Shown: positions 35,310-49,477 of the stretch, one piece after another | Position numbering within the stretch: position 1 is the first letter of the stretch | Layout: each line of letters begins with the position of its first letter | Source of the DNA: Pelagibacteraceae bacterium AG-404-P08 | GTDB lineage: Bacteria; Pseudomonadota; Alphaproteobacteria; HIMB59 | Direction: 5' to 3' | Assembly: GCA_003216195.1 (NCBI GenBank) | Contig: QCJF01000008.1 | Coordinates: forward strand, 1 to 64,000 | DNA: 64,000 bases | Notes under the pieces: generated by a model | Told to the model about the DNA's origin: nothing | Seen by the model: only the letters and a program-made list of their open reading frames with translations | Database searches by the model: none | Made by a program: the position numbers and the translations under genes

Positions 35310-36193
35310 TTTACAAATTTTCCTACTCTTAATTTTGCAGATCTAGACCTATTATTCTCTAAAACCTCAAGTTTTGAGGCTACTATAGGTTTTTTAGTTT
35401 GTGTCTCAAAACCCCAATCTTTATTATTTTTAGTTATTTTATTATCTCTAAAGTAGTTCTTTACTATACGGTCCTCTAAACTGTGGAAAGAAATAACAGC
35501 TAAATATGCATTAATTTTTAAAAATTCATGAACTTTATTTAGAAAAGTTTCTAAATTTTCTAATTCGTTATTAGACTCAATTCTTAAAGCTTGAAAAGCT
35601 TGAGTTGCAAAGTGTATTTTTTTTGATCTAAAGTTAACTCCACTATCTCTCAAAATATTTATAAGTTCAAAATTAGTTTCAATACTCTTAATTGACCTTT
35701 GATTTACTATATATTTAGCTAACTTTTCAGCTTGATTTATTTCACCATAGAAATAAAAAACTCTTTGAAGCTCGTCTTTATTATAATGGTTTATTATTTT
35801 ATATGCATTTTTATCGCCACCTAAATAATTCATATTAAGATTAGAATTAATTTTAAATGATAAACCAATTTTACTATCATCTAGTTGATCAGAAGAAAAT
35901 CCAAGATCTAACAAAATAAAGTCAAATTTTTCTTTACCTAAATTTAATAAATCTAAATCTTTAAAATTAATTTGATGAAAGAAAATATTACGAAATTCTT
36001 CTTTTAATTTTTTGGCAATACTTAATGAGTTAATATCTTGGTCAATTGCAGTTACAAAATGACCATTCTCTAAAAACTTTTTTGAATGACCACCTCGTCC
36101 GAAAGTACAATCTAAAATAGATAGATTTTTTTTACCATCTATAAATGAAAAAATTTCATTAGTCATAATTGGTATATGTTGATTTATGATCAT
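35306..36193 (-). CDS. rsmH: 16S rRNA m4C1402 methyltransferase RsmH (MraW)
   Basis: The 295-residue S-adenosylmethionine enzyme has HIPIMTNEIFSFID, the SAM motif ILDCTFGRGGHSKKFL, FILLDLGFSSDQLDD, ATQAFQALRIESNNELE and AVISFHSLEDRIVKNYF, all RsmH signatures. It methylates C1402 of 16S rRNA. It overlaps mraZ by 4 bases and ftsL by 4 bases, the canonical start of a dcw cluster. Confidence 0.96.
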   Translation of the reverse strand: MIINQHIPIMTNEIFSFIDGKKNLSILDCTFGRGGHSKKFLENGHFVTAIDQDINSLSIAKKLKEEFRNIFFHQINFKDLDLLNLGKEKFDFILLDLGFSSDQLDDSKIGLSFKINSNLNMNYLGGDKNAYKIINHYNKDELQRVFYFYGEINQAEKLAKYIVNQRSIKSIETNFELINILRDSGVNFRSKKIHFATQAFQALRIESNNELENLETFLNKVHEFLKINAYLAVISFHSLEDRIVKNYFRDNKITKNNKDWGFETQTKKPIVASKLEVLENNRSRSAKLRVGKFVN

Positions 36194-36600
36194 TTAAATT
36201 TTTTCCTACAAATTTTCTTGTGCTTTTCTCCTAATTTCTTCTCCCATATTTCAAAATGATTTCCCTTTCCTATAAATATTATTTCTTTAGATAATTTTGA
36301 AAATTTTTGAAGTTGCTCTTTTACTATAAATCTTCCCTCTTTATCTATAACTATTTCTTCTAAGTCAGATAATATTGCGGTTTTAAAATGATCATTTTTT
36401 TTTGAAAAAAAATCCTTCTCATCAAAACTTTTTATTAAAGAATTGATTTTCGAAGATAAGTGAACTTCTAAACATTCGTATTTTAAACTTTTAAATACAA
36501 ATGTTTTTTCTTTAGAGTTATTTATTGTTGATCTAAAAGACGATGGAATAGCTACTCTATTTTTGCTGTCAATGATGCCATAAAAAGATGATAAAAACAT
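36190..36600 (-). CDS. mraZ: Transcriptional regulator MraZ
   Basis: The start MFLSSFYGIIDSKNRVAIPS at 36600 fits the family; another ATG two codons upstream is in frame. The protein has two AbrB-like MraZ halves: residues about 1-50 and 75-130 with IVIDKEGRFIVKEQLQKF and IIFIGKGNHFEIWEK. MraZ binds repeats in front of its own operon and represses dcw transcription. It is the first gene of the cluster, with a promoter and phased boxes just upstream (36606-36648). Confidence 0.92.
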   Translation of the reverse strand: MFLSSFYGIIDSKNRVAIPSSFRSTINNSKEKTFVFKSLKYECLEVHLSSKINSLIKSFDEKDFFSKKNDHFKTAILSDLEEIVIDKEGRFIVKEQLQKFSKLSKEIIFIGKGNHFEIWEKKLGEKHKKICRKKFK

Positions 36601-36605
36601 AATCA

Positions 36606-36630
36606 TGGTATTTTATGGGATTATATGGGA
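36606..36630 (+). promoter_or_regulatory. Three 10-base-phased TGGGN-type boxes, candidate MraZ binding site
   Basis: TGGTA (36606-36610), TGGGA (36616-36620) and TGGGA (36626-36630) recur every 10 bases with 5-base spacers, immediately upstream of mraZ. E. coli MraZ is known to bind TGGGN repeats separated by 5 bases. Here the repeats read TGGGN on the strand opposite to mraZ and overlap the promoter -10 element, so binding would block initiation. The first box is imperfect. Confidence 0.6.
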
Positions 36631-36648
36631 TTTTCAGATAATAGTAAA
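36620..36648 (-). promoter_or_regulatory. Promoter of the mraZ/dcw cluster
   Basis: On the minus strand, TTTACT (36648-36643) and TATAAT (36625-36620) are separated by exactly 17 bases, a good sigma-70 promoter with a perfect -10. The predicted start of transcription is about 12 bases before the mraZ ATG, giving a very short leader. The promoter begins directly behind the 3' end of rnpB. Confidence 0.6.
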
Positions 36649-36651
36649 TAG

Positions 36652-36982
36652 TTATGGGTAGCTATAAGCTGAGTTCTGTATTTAAAATTGCAGTCATTTA
36701 TCTAGATTAACTATTACTAATTAATTCTAGCGATCAACCCAGACCAACTGTAGAAATAGTTTTAGCCTCTATTTGATCTTACTCGTGATAGGGTTTACAT
36801 ATTGCGATACTATTTATATATCCGGTAAGCTCTTACCTCACCTTTTCACCCTTACCATATGGCGGTTTTTTTCTGCTGCACTTTCCCTAAGGTTGCCCTC
36901 GACGGATGTTATCCGTTATCACTTTCTACGCGAGCTCAGACTTTCCTCTTTGTAAAACAAAGCGACTGCCCACTACCCACTA
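36652..36982 (-). ncRNA. rnpB: RNase P RNA, bacterial type A
   Basis: The complement contains the conserved core: GAGGAAAGTCTGAGCTC near the 5' end, AAGGGTGAAAAGGTGAGGTA, TAAGAGCTTACCG, GTAAACCC, GATCAAATAGAGGCT, TAGATAAATGACTGC and the 3' ACAGAACTCAGCTTAT. The ends pair as P1: GTGGGTAG (complement of 36973-36980) with CTACCCAT (complement of 36654-36661), which sets the boundaries. It is the catalytic RNA that trims tRNA 5' ends. It lies between ampD and mraZ on the same strand. Ends are accurate to a few bases. Confidence 0.95.
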
Positions 36983-36984
36983 TA

Positions 36985-36990
36985 TCTATA
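36985..36990 (-). promoter_or_regulatory. Candidate -10 element of rnpB
   Basis: TATAGA on the minus strand lies about 6 bases before the first base pair of P1, the right distance for a -10 box. No clear -35 at 17 bases is visible. It lies just outside the ampD stop codon, so any -35 would be inside ampD. Confidence 0.35.
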
Positions 36991-36997
36991 CACGATA

Positions 36998-37639
36998 TTA
37001 CTTAAATAATAAATTGCAAAAATCAAAATAGAACTTTTTTGATATATGTGGATTTATTCTTTTATAATTTAAGGTTCTTTTTACTGATAAGATACATTGC
37101 TTTTTAAATCTCTTTATATAGTTTTTATTAAATCCATATATACAAAGTAATTTAATTATTGAATAATTCCTTTTGTTATTTGGATATCCAAATCGATTAA
37201 AATTAAGTTTATTTAGATGAAATTTTTCGCCAGGATCTTTTTTCCTATTTGGGGAAATATCTGAATGAAAAATTATATCGTTATTTTGAATATGAAAGTT
37301 AAATGTCAAAAACTTGATTAAATTGTTGATTGATTGATATTGTTTTTTAGAAAAATTTTCATAACCATGCTCATGACCTTTATTTTCTAATTCTATTCCA
37401 ATAGAATAATCATTAATATTTATATGGTCTTTCCATTTAGACTCTCCAGCATGCCAAGCTTTTAATCTAGGACAAAGTAAATTATAAATTATACCTTTTC
37501 TAGATATTAAATAATGAACACTTACTTCTGAATTAATATCATTTAATCTAAAGTATGCATCTTTGAGACTTTTCATACCTGTGTAGTGAATTACGATATA
37601 TTTGACTATTTTATTTTTTTTTCTAAAGCTATAATTCAT
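36998..37639 (-). CDS. N-acetylmuramoyl-L-alanine amidase (Amidase_2, AmpD/AmiD type)
   Basis: The 213-residue protein has the zinc amidase fold: IVIHYTGMKS (first His), the recognition segment VHYLISRKGIIYNLL, LKAWHAGESKWKDH, YSIGIELENKGHE and HSDISPNRKKDPGEKF (last zinc His and catalytic region). No signal peptide is seen, which suggests cytoplasmic AmpD-like cleavage of recycled anhydro-muropeptides. The C-terminal 50 residues are a basic extension. Its start lies only 2 bases from the divergent bamD start. Confidence 0.85.
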   Translation of the reverse strand: MNYSFRKKNKIVKYIVIHYTGMKSLKDAYFRLNDINSEVSVHYLISRKGIIYNLLCPRLKAWHAGESKWKDHININDYSIGIELENKGHEHGYENFSKKQYQSINNLIKFLTFNFHIQNNDIIFHSDISPNRKKDPGEKFHLNKLNFNRFGYPNNKRNYSIIKLLCIYGFNKNYIKRFKKQCILSVKRTLNYKRINPHISKKFYFDFCNLLFK

Positions 37640-37641
37640 GA

Positions 37642-38523
37642 GTGTTTAAACCGATTCTTATATTTTTTATATTCATTACAATATCATGCTCACAAGATGA
37701 TGATGTTAGCAATAATTTAAACGAAAATTTGTATAATGATAATACTTCAAATGATAAAGAATTATTTGAAAAAGCTAATGAATTTTTGAAAGATGAAGAA
37801 TATGAACTAGCATTAATTGAACTCGATAAACTAGAGGTATTATTCCCAAACAGTGATTTTAATAAAAAAGGATTACTAACATCTGCATACATTTATTTTT
37901 TAAAAGAAGAGTACGAAAAGTCTAGGGCAATCTCAGAAAACTATAAGAAATATTATCCTGGTAGTAATGACATGGTATATGCGAATTATCTAGAAGCTAT
38001 GACTTATTTTATCATGATTAAAAAAACTAATTTTAGTCAACAAAATGCTATTATAGCTAGAGAAAAATTTAACTTTATATTAAACGCTTATCCCAATAGT
38101 AATTATGAAATAGATATAATAACTAAAATACAATTAATTGAAAATATTTTAGCTAATCATAAATTAGTAACAGCAAAATTTTATTTAGATAAAAAAAATA
38201 GAGAAGCCTCTTTGATTTACTTAAAAGAAATATTTGATAAACATAAAGATAGTATTCATATTGTAGAAACTTTATACCTAATTACAGAAAGTTATTTTAT
38301 TATTAATGAAAAAGAGTTGGCAAGAAAATATGCAGCTATTTTAGCTTATAATTTCCCTGATAGTATTTGGTATGGTAAAGCTTATAAATTATTGAATGAA
38401 TTAGAAATTAATGAGGTTGAAGATAAATGGTACGAAAAATTTAATCCAATCAAAATACTAGTAAGAGATAGAGAAAATAATAATGAAAATGATAAAAAGA
38501 CATTAATACAAGCGATAGAATAA
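37642..38523 (+). CDS. bamD: Outer membrane assembly lipoprotein BamD
   Basis: The GTG at 37642 starts a 293-residue lipoprotein with signal peptide and lipobox ITISC (Cys16). The mature part is a run of TPR-like helices: LFEKANEFLKDEEYELALIE, KLEVLFPNSDF, YFLKEEYEKSRAISENY and REKFNFILNAYPNSNYE, the BamD pattern. BamD is the essential lipoprotein of the BAM complex that folds outer membrane proteins. It is followed by recN after 5 bases, and bamD-recN-ligA is a common alphaproteobacterial order. Confidence 0.88.
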   Translation: MFKPILIFFIFITISCSQDDDVSNNLNENLYNDNTSNDKELFEKANEFLKDEEYELALIELDKLEVLFPNSDFNKKGLLTSAYIYFLKEEYEKSRAISENYKKYYPGSNDMVYANYLEAMTYFIMIKKTNFSQQNAIIAREKFNFILNAYPNSNYEIDIITKIQLIENILANHKLVTAKFYLDKKNREASLIYLKEIFDKHKDSIHIVETLYLITESYFIINEKELARKYAAILAYNFPDSIWYGKAYKLLNELEINEVEDKWYEKFNPIKILVRDRENNNENDKKTLIQAIE

Positions 38524-38528
38524 TTCAA

Positions 38529-43871
<5,343 letters not shown>

Positions 43872-43875
<4 letters not shown>

Positions 43876-45890
43876 TTGCTATTTTTTTTTAAAAATTCTA
43901 GCATTCTTTTTTTTCCAGGACTTAATTGTACATTATCAGAAGTAATCTTTTTATTAGATTTAGATATGGAGTAATCTTCAATTTCATTGTTTGTATTTTT
44001 TTCTACTTTTGAAATTTCATTCAAAAATCTTGATGGTAATGAATAATTATTCATACCATAGGTGTACCTAGATGTTGCATAACTCAAATTTAAATCAAAC
44101 TTTGCTCTAGTAATTCCTACATAAGCGAGTCTTCTCTCTTCCTCAAGTGATTTTGTTGAGTTTTGTTCTAATGCACGAGAACTTGGAAATATACCCTCCT
44201 CCCAACCTGGTAAATAAACATGGTCAAACTCTAGTCCTTTTGCAGCATGCAATGTCATTAGTTTTACAGAATTTGAGTGAGTTTTTTTTTGATTTTCGTT
44301 GACCAAACCAACATGCTCTAAGAAATTATCCAAATTATCAAATTCTGAAAGAGCATTTACAAATTCTTTTAGGTTATCTATCCTTGATTCATTCTCTACT
44401 TTTTTTAATTTATTTTTTTCATTTTCTAACATTTTTAAATACCCTGTCTCCTCAATAATATAAATACCAATATCCTCTAAACTTGTTTTTTTTATAAGAT
44501 CAGATGTTTTTTTTATAATGTCAATGAATGGTCTAGTTTTTATAGTAAGAGATCCCGGTAATTTATTTTCAATAGATAAAGACTCTAATGATTCAAAAAA
44601 TGATACTTTTTTATCTCTTGCATTATCAATAATTAATTTTACTGATTGCTCGCCTACACCTCTTTTGGGTAGATTTATTACCCTTTCAAATGATAGATCA
44701 TCTTGAAAACCATTAGCTAACTTTAAATAAGCAAGAATATCTTTAATTTCTTTTCTTTCAAAGAATCTAGGACCCCCTATAATCTCATATGGTAAGGCAT
44801 ATTTTATTAACTTATCCTCAATGCTTCTCATTTGAGCCGTAAGTCTAACTAAAATCCCAATACTATTATTTTCTTTAAATTTTTTAGATATATCATCAGA
44901 TATCCATAATGACTCTTCTTCCTGGGAATAAAATGAATTTAAATTAATTTTTTGTTTAGGTATTTTTTTATTAGAACTTACTAAATCTTTACCTAACCTA
45001 TTCTTGTTATTACTTATTATAGAAGCTGCTGCTTCTAAAATAGAGCTATTTGAACGATAATTTTTTGTCAAGCGAACTACAGGACAGTTAAATTCACTTG
45101 GAAAATTAATTATATTCTCTATGTTTGCACCACGCCAAGCATAAATAGATTGGTCGTCATCTCCTACACAAAATAAGTTTTTCTCATGGTTTAAAATTAA
45201 TTTTATTAAATCATACTGAATTAAATTTGTATCTTGAAATTCATCAATAAGAATATGTTCAATAAAATTTTGATAAGATTTTTGAATGTCTAGATTATTA
45301 GAAAGAATGTTATAACTATGCAAAAGTATATCTCCAAAATCTACTGCGTTAATTTCAATTAATCTTTGTTGATAATAAGAATAAATTTCATCTAATCTTT
45401 CTAATGATGAGAATTTAGATATTTTTTTATTTTCATTAAAGATGATCTTATTATCTTTTAAATTTTGAATTTCGTTATGATAAATGCCTTCGCTAGTATC
45501 ATTATTTATCTTACAGAACTCTAAAACTTGTTTTAATAATTTTTTTTGATCGTCGATATCAAGTATAGTAAAATTAGATTTTAATTTAACTAATCCTGAA
45601 TGCTTCCTTAAAAACTTTGCAAAAATTGAATGAAAAGTTCCTATCCAAGGAGTGTCAATATCGCTTTTTAGTTCAATTTTAACTCTTTCCTTAATCTCAT
45701 TAGCGGCCTTATTTGTAAAAGTTACAGCAATTATTTTGTTAAAATTAACATTTAGATTTTTTACAATATAAACAAATCTAGAAGTCAAAACTCTAGTTTT
45801 TCCAGTTCCTGCTCCTGAAAGTACCAAAAGAGGACCATTTTTGTGCTCAACAGCAATTTTTTGTTCTTTATTTAATGTATTTAGATCCAT
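43872..45890 (-). CDS. uvrD: DNA helicase UvrD/PcrA (superfamily 1)
   Basis: The 672-residue helicase has motif I SGAGTGKTRVLTSR, Ia TFTNKAANEIKERV, II IDEFQDTN, III GDDDQSIYAWRGA, IV LTKNYRS, V LMTLHAAKGLEFDHVYL and VI ERRLAYVGITRAK. It unwinds DNA in excision and mismatch repair. Length is at the short end of the family because the C-terminal region is trimmed. It is the upstream partner of pepP in a two-gene unit and is divergent from mlaA with 43 bases between. Confidence 0.95.
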
Positions 45891-45933
45891 AAATTGAATG
45901 TAATATTAATATAATGAATCGAGATTTTACGTA

Positions 45934-46674
45934 ATGAAAAAACATTTGAAAGTAATTCTTTTAATAATTTCTTTTAGCTTTTTGCAAATAAATTTATCTT
46001 ATTCTAATGAGGATGCACCTTTATCAAGTATTTCATACGATGAAATATATGATCCTATTGAACCAATTAATAGAGCAGTTTTAAATTTTAATTTTTTTAT
46101 AGATGATGTCGCTATTAGGCCTATAGTAAAAACTTACAAATTTATTGCACCTGAACCAATAGAGAAAGGTGTTTCGAATTTTTTTAGTAATTTAAAAGAA
46201 CCAATAAGAACAATTTCTTTCATCTTTCAGGGGGAATTTTATAAATCAATTAATTCAATAGGAAGATTTACAATCAACACACTAACTAGTTTAGGAACTT
46301 TTGATCTAGCGACAAGAGTTGGAATGGAAAAAAATGAAACTGACTTTGGAATTACTCTTGCAAAAGGTGGTGTATCAAGTGGTCCTTACATAGTAATACC
46401 AATTATTGGTCCAAGTAATTTAAGAGATTTTAGTGGCGATGTAGTTGAATATTTCGTTGATCCTATATCAAATAACGTTCCCAATAGAGAATACATAGCT
46501 TTAGGAAATGGCTTAAATGAAAGGGCAGAAATTGATGAACAATTAGATAGAGTTAGAGATGCCTCTTCAGATAGATATGAGATGATAAAATCAATTTATT
46601 ACCAAAATAGAAATGCTCAACTTGAGGAAGAATATATACAAAACTTACCTGTGCCAAAAATTTATATTGAATAG
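45934..46674 (+). CDS. mlaA: MlaA (VacJ) phospholipid-transport protein
   Basis: The 246-residue protein matches MlaA: DPIEPINRAVLNFNFFID, GVSNFFSNLKEPI, FTINTLTSLGTFDLA and YIVIPIIGPSNLRDFSGD. MlaA is an outer-membrane doughnut that removes mislocalised phospholipid. It has a signal peptide (about 1-25), but no lipobox Cys is present, so it is not a lipoprotein as in E. coli. A TATAAT at 45910-45915 may be its -10 box. mlaC follows by 28 bases; mlaFEDB are not in the window. Confidence 0.92.
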   Translation: MKKHLKVILLIISFSFLQINLSYSNEDAPLSSISYDEIYDPIEPINRAVLNFNFFIDDVAIRPIVKTYKFIAPEPIEKGVSNFFSNLKEPIRTISFIFQGEFYKSINSIGRFTINTLTSLGTFDLATRVGMEKNETDFGITLAKGGVSSGPYIVIPIIGPSNLRDFSGDVVEYFVDPISNNVPNREYIALGNGLNERAEIDEQLDRVRDASSDRYEMIKSIYYQNRNAQLEEEYIQNLPVPKIYIE

Positions 46675-46702
46675 TTGGTTAAACTATAATTACATATAAG
46701 TA

Positions 46703-47266
46703 ATGAAAATTATAATATTGTTATTTAGTACTTTTTTTTATTTTTCAACTGTTCAAGCTTCAGAAGTTTCTGAATGGTTTGAAAAAGAGTCTAATCAATT
46801 TTTAGAAATAATTATTAACAAAGATGGTACCGAAAGTGAAAATTATGAAAAATATAAAATTTTTATTAATAAAAATTTTGCTGTCAAATCAATCGCATAT
46901 GGTCTTATCGGAGAGAATATTATAAATAAGAGCTCTGAGAATGAGTTATCATTATATCTAGAAGTTTTTACTGATTATCTCATAAAGACTATTTATAAAT
47001 TAGCAAACTCAAGATCTGGATCCATAGAGTTAAAAGATGTAGATGTAAAAGATAATATTTACATAATTAAATCAATAATATCTGATAAAAAAGCTTCTGC
47101 TAATCTCTATTGGAAAGTTGTAGAAACAGGATCTTCTTTCAAGATTATTGATGTAATTGTTGAAAATACCTCTTATTTTGTGACTAAAAAGTCAGAATTT
47201 AATAAAATACTAAGAAAAAATAAAGGAAGTTTAAAGGCTTTAATAGCCGAAATAAAAAAAATATAG
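46703..47266 (+). CDS. mlaC: MlaC periplasmic phospholipid carrier
   Basis: The 187 residues have a signal peptide (about 1-19, ending VQA), then a MlaC/Ttg2D-type domain with YKIFINKNFAVKSIAYGLIG, LYLEVFTDYLIKTIYKLAN and YWKVVETGSSFKIIDVIVEN. It shuttles phospholipids between MlaA and the inner-membrane complex. Pairing with mlaA supports the call. Confidence 0.85.
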   Translation: MKIIILLFSTFFYFSTVQASEVSEWFEKESNQFLEIIINKDGTESENYEKYKIFINKNFAVKSIAYGLIGENIINKSSENELSLYLEVFTDYLIKTIYKLANSRSGSIELKDVDVKDNIYIIKSIISDKKASANLYWKVVETGSSFKIIDVIVENTSYFVTKKSEFNKILRKNKGSLKALIAEIKKI

Positions 47267-47281
47267 AATATCTTTTTAAGT

Positions 47282-47358
47282 TGGTGGGCCCGGCAGGACT
47301 CGAACCTGCGACAACGGCGTTATGAGCACCGCGTTCTAACCAACTGAACTACAGGCCC
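47282..47358 (-). tRNA. tRNA with CAT anticodon, probably tRNA-Ile2 (lysidine)
   Basis: The complement gives acceptor GGGCCTG/CGGGCCC, anticodon loop CTCATAA, T arm CGCAGGTTCGAGTCCTGC, discriminator A and encoded CCA. A G1-C72 pair rules out the initiator. The acceptor has C4-G69 and C5-G68, which are known determinants for TilS, the enzyme that turns the CAU of tRNA-Ile2 into lysidine-AU. So Ile2 is more likely than elongator Met, but this is inference. Confidence 0.92.
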
Positions 47359-47423
47359 ATGATTAGAGTTGTTACTATTATAATCTTATGAAAAAAAGAC
47401 AAGAAATTAAATTTATAGTTTTT

Positions 47424-49475
47424 TTATGAGTCCATAAAAGACTTAAGCTTTTTAGACCTAATGGGGTGTTTTAATTTTCTAAGTGCTTTTGCTTCTATTT
47501 GTCTTATTCTTTCCCTAGTAACACTAAATTGTTGACCTACTTCCTCTAAAGTATGGTCAGACGACATCCCAATTCCAAATCTCATTCTAAGTACTCTTTC
47601 TTCTCTTGGAGTTAAGGTAGAAAGAATCTTAGTTGTGGTTTCTCTCAAATTTAATTGCATAACTGCATCCTCTGGTATAACTGCATTCTTATCTTCAATA
47701 AAATCTCCCAAGAAACTGTCATCATCGTCTCCAATGGGTGTTTCTAAACTCACGGGTTCTTTAGCTATTTTTAAAACTTTTCTAACTTTCTCAATTGGCA
47801 TTTTTAGTCTAACAGACAACTCTTCAGGTGTTGGTTCTCTTCCCAACTCTAAAATTAATTGTCTACTCGATCTAACTATTTTATTGATTGTTTCAATCAT
47901 ATGTACTGGAATACGAATTGTTCTAGCTTGGTCTGCTATTGATCTAGTAATAGCTTGTCTAATCCACCATGTTGCATAGGTAGAAAATTTATACCCTCTT
48001 CTATATTCGAATTTATCAACTGCTTTCATTAAACCTATATTGCCCTCTTGTATAAGATCCAAAAACTGTAATCCTCTATTTGTGTACTTTTTTGCTATTG
48101 AAATAACTAGACGTAAATTAGCCTCGATCATCTCTTTTTTAGCTTGATTAGCTGTTCTTTGCCCTGACTGTATTTCTCTAACTTTTTCTTTAAATTCAAT
48201 TGTATTCTGATTTGCTATTTTGGATAAACTTAAGACTTCTTTGTATATTAATTTTAACTTATCACTATTTTTTTGAAAAAGAGGTTTGAAAGACTCATCC
48301 TGAGAAATCATATGTTTTTGATATAGAGTATAGGTATCTTTCAACTTATGATGTTTCAAAAAGACATCTCTTGAAATTTTATTTTGAATGGCCAAGGTTA
48401 ATAAAGAAACTTCTTTTGACTGAATCTCCTTATTTATTGAGTAAAGATAAGAGATAATCTCTTCTAATTTGTAAGGTTTAATTTTAATTTCATTAAAATA
48501 GTTAAGTATTTCATCTTGATATTTTTTTAATTCTTTTAAAGATTTTGTATCAGAAATTTTAGTTATATTTTTATTTTTTTTAATTTTAGTTATATTTTCT
48601 GATAAAACCAAAACCCTATCTAATTTTTTTAAAATTTCAGGCTTATAAAACTCCTCTATTATAGATATTGAAAAACTTTCATTTTCTATCTCCTCTTCAT
48701 TTGAATTTTCTTGTAGTTTTTCTTTATCAATCTCTATTCCCTGTTCTTTCATCAATTGCTGCTTTTCTTTTAAAAGAGCTTTCTTTTTATCATTAATAAT
48801 TTTCTGTATTTCTTTTCTTTTTGAGGAATTGGAATAAGGATCATTGTCTTCGTTGAAGTACTCATCAAAATCGACAATTTCTCTTAAATTAATTTCATTT
48901 TTTTTTACTTGTAAGATCCATTTTTTTAATATGTCTATGGAAGCTGGACATTCAAGAATTGATTTCATCATTCTATCTAATCCAGATTCTATTCTCTTAG
49001 CTATTGCAATTTCTCCCTCTCTTGATAGCAATTCTACATTACCCATTTCTTTTAAATACATACGAACGGGATCATCGCTTTTTACTCCAGTTGATTTTTC
49101 CTCTTCTTCTGATTCATCATCTTTAGATACTGTGTCTTGTTCTGAAGAGGAGGTATAAGCTTTAAAAAGTTTAAAAAGATCCTCATCAAGATTTTCAATG
49201 TAATTTAAAAAATCATTGACCGTTATAATGGAGTCTTCAATTTTAGTGTATGACTTGATATATGTTTTTGCTTTTATTGCAATTTCTTTATCAAATTCTT
49301 TAGTGATTAAAGAAATTAATTGACTCTCATTCTCTTTAGATAAAAATTCAATTGAACTTAATGAGTTATCAGATTTTTTTTTTGATAATTTTACTTTAAC
49401 TTTTTTTCCTGATTTAACTTTTTTTTTTGAGATCTTCTTCTTGATTTTTTTTGTTATTACTTTTTTCTTTACCAT
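47424..49475 (-). CDS. rpoD: RNA polymerase primary sigma factor RpoD
   Basis: The 683-residue protein has region 1.2 ([20 protein letters not shown]), a long non-conserved insert, region 2 ([60 protein letters not shown]), region 3 and region 4.2 ([20 protein letters not shown]). It directs most transcription. The first 38 residues are an unusual Lys-rich tail. The run yqeY-dnaG-rpoD is the classical macromolecular-synthesis order without rpsU. Confidence 0.98.
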   Translation of the reverse strand: MVKKKVITKKIKKKISKKKVKSGKKVKVKLSKKKSDNSLSSIEFLSKENESQLISLITKEFDKEIAIKAKTYIKSYTKIEDSIITVNDFLNYIENLDEDLFKLFKAYTSSSEQDTVSKDDESEEEEKSTGVKSDDPVRMYLKEMGNVELLSREGEIAIAKRIESGLDRMMKSILECPASIDILKKWILQVKKNEINLREIVDFDEYFNEDNDPYSNSSKRKEIQKIINDKKKALLKEKQQLMKEQGIEIDKEKLQENSNEEEIENESFSISIIEEFYKPEILKKLDRVLVLSENITKIKKNKNITKISDTKSLKELKKYQDEILNYFNEIKIKPYKLEEIISYLYSINKEIQSKEVSLLTLAIQNKISRDVFLKHHKLKDTYTLYQKHMISQDESFKPLFQKNSDKLKLIYKEVLSLSKIANQNTIEFKEKVREIQSGQRTANQAKKEMIEANLRLVISIAKKYTNRGLQFLDLIQEGNIGLMKAVDKFEYRRGYKFSTYATWWIRQAITRSIADQARTIRIPVHMIETINKIVRSSRQLILELGREPTPEELSVRLKMPIEKVRKVLKIAKEPVSLETPIGDDDDSFLGDFIEDKNAVIPEDAVMQLNLRETTTKILSTLTPREERVLRMRFGIGMSSDHTLEEVGQQFSVTRERIRQIEAKALRKLKHPIRSKKLKSFMDS

Positions 49476-49477
49476 TT

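Noticed and set aside
36773-36955. Plus-strand open frame of about 60 codons
   Set aside because: It is the antisense of the RNase P RNA gene, whose conserved core explains the sequence.
47388-47429. Tiny open frame of 13 codons after the tRNA
   Set aside because: It is short, Lys/Ile/Phe-rich as any AT-rich spacer would be, and has no family or ribosome-binding site.
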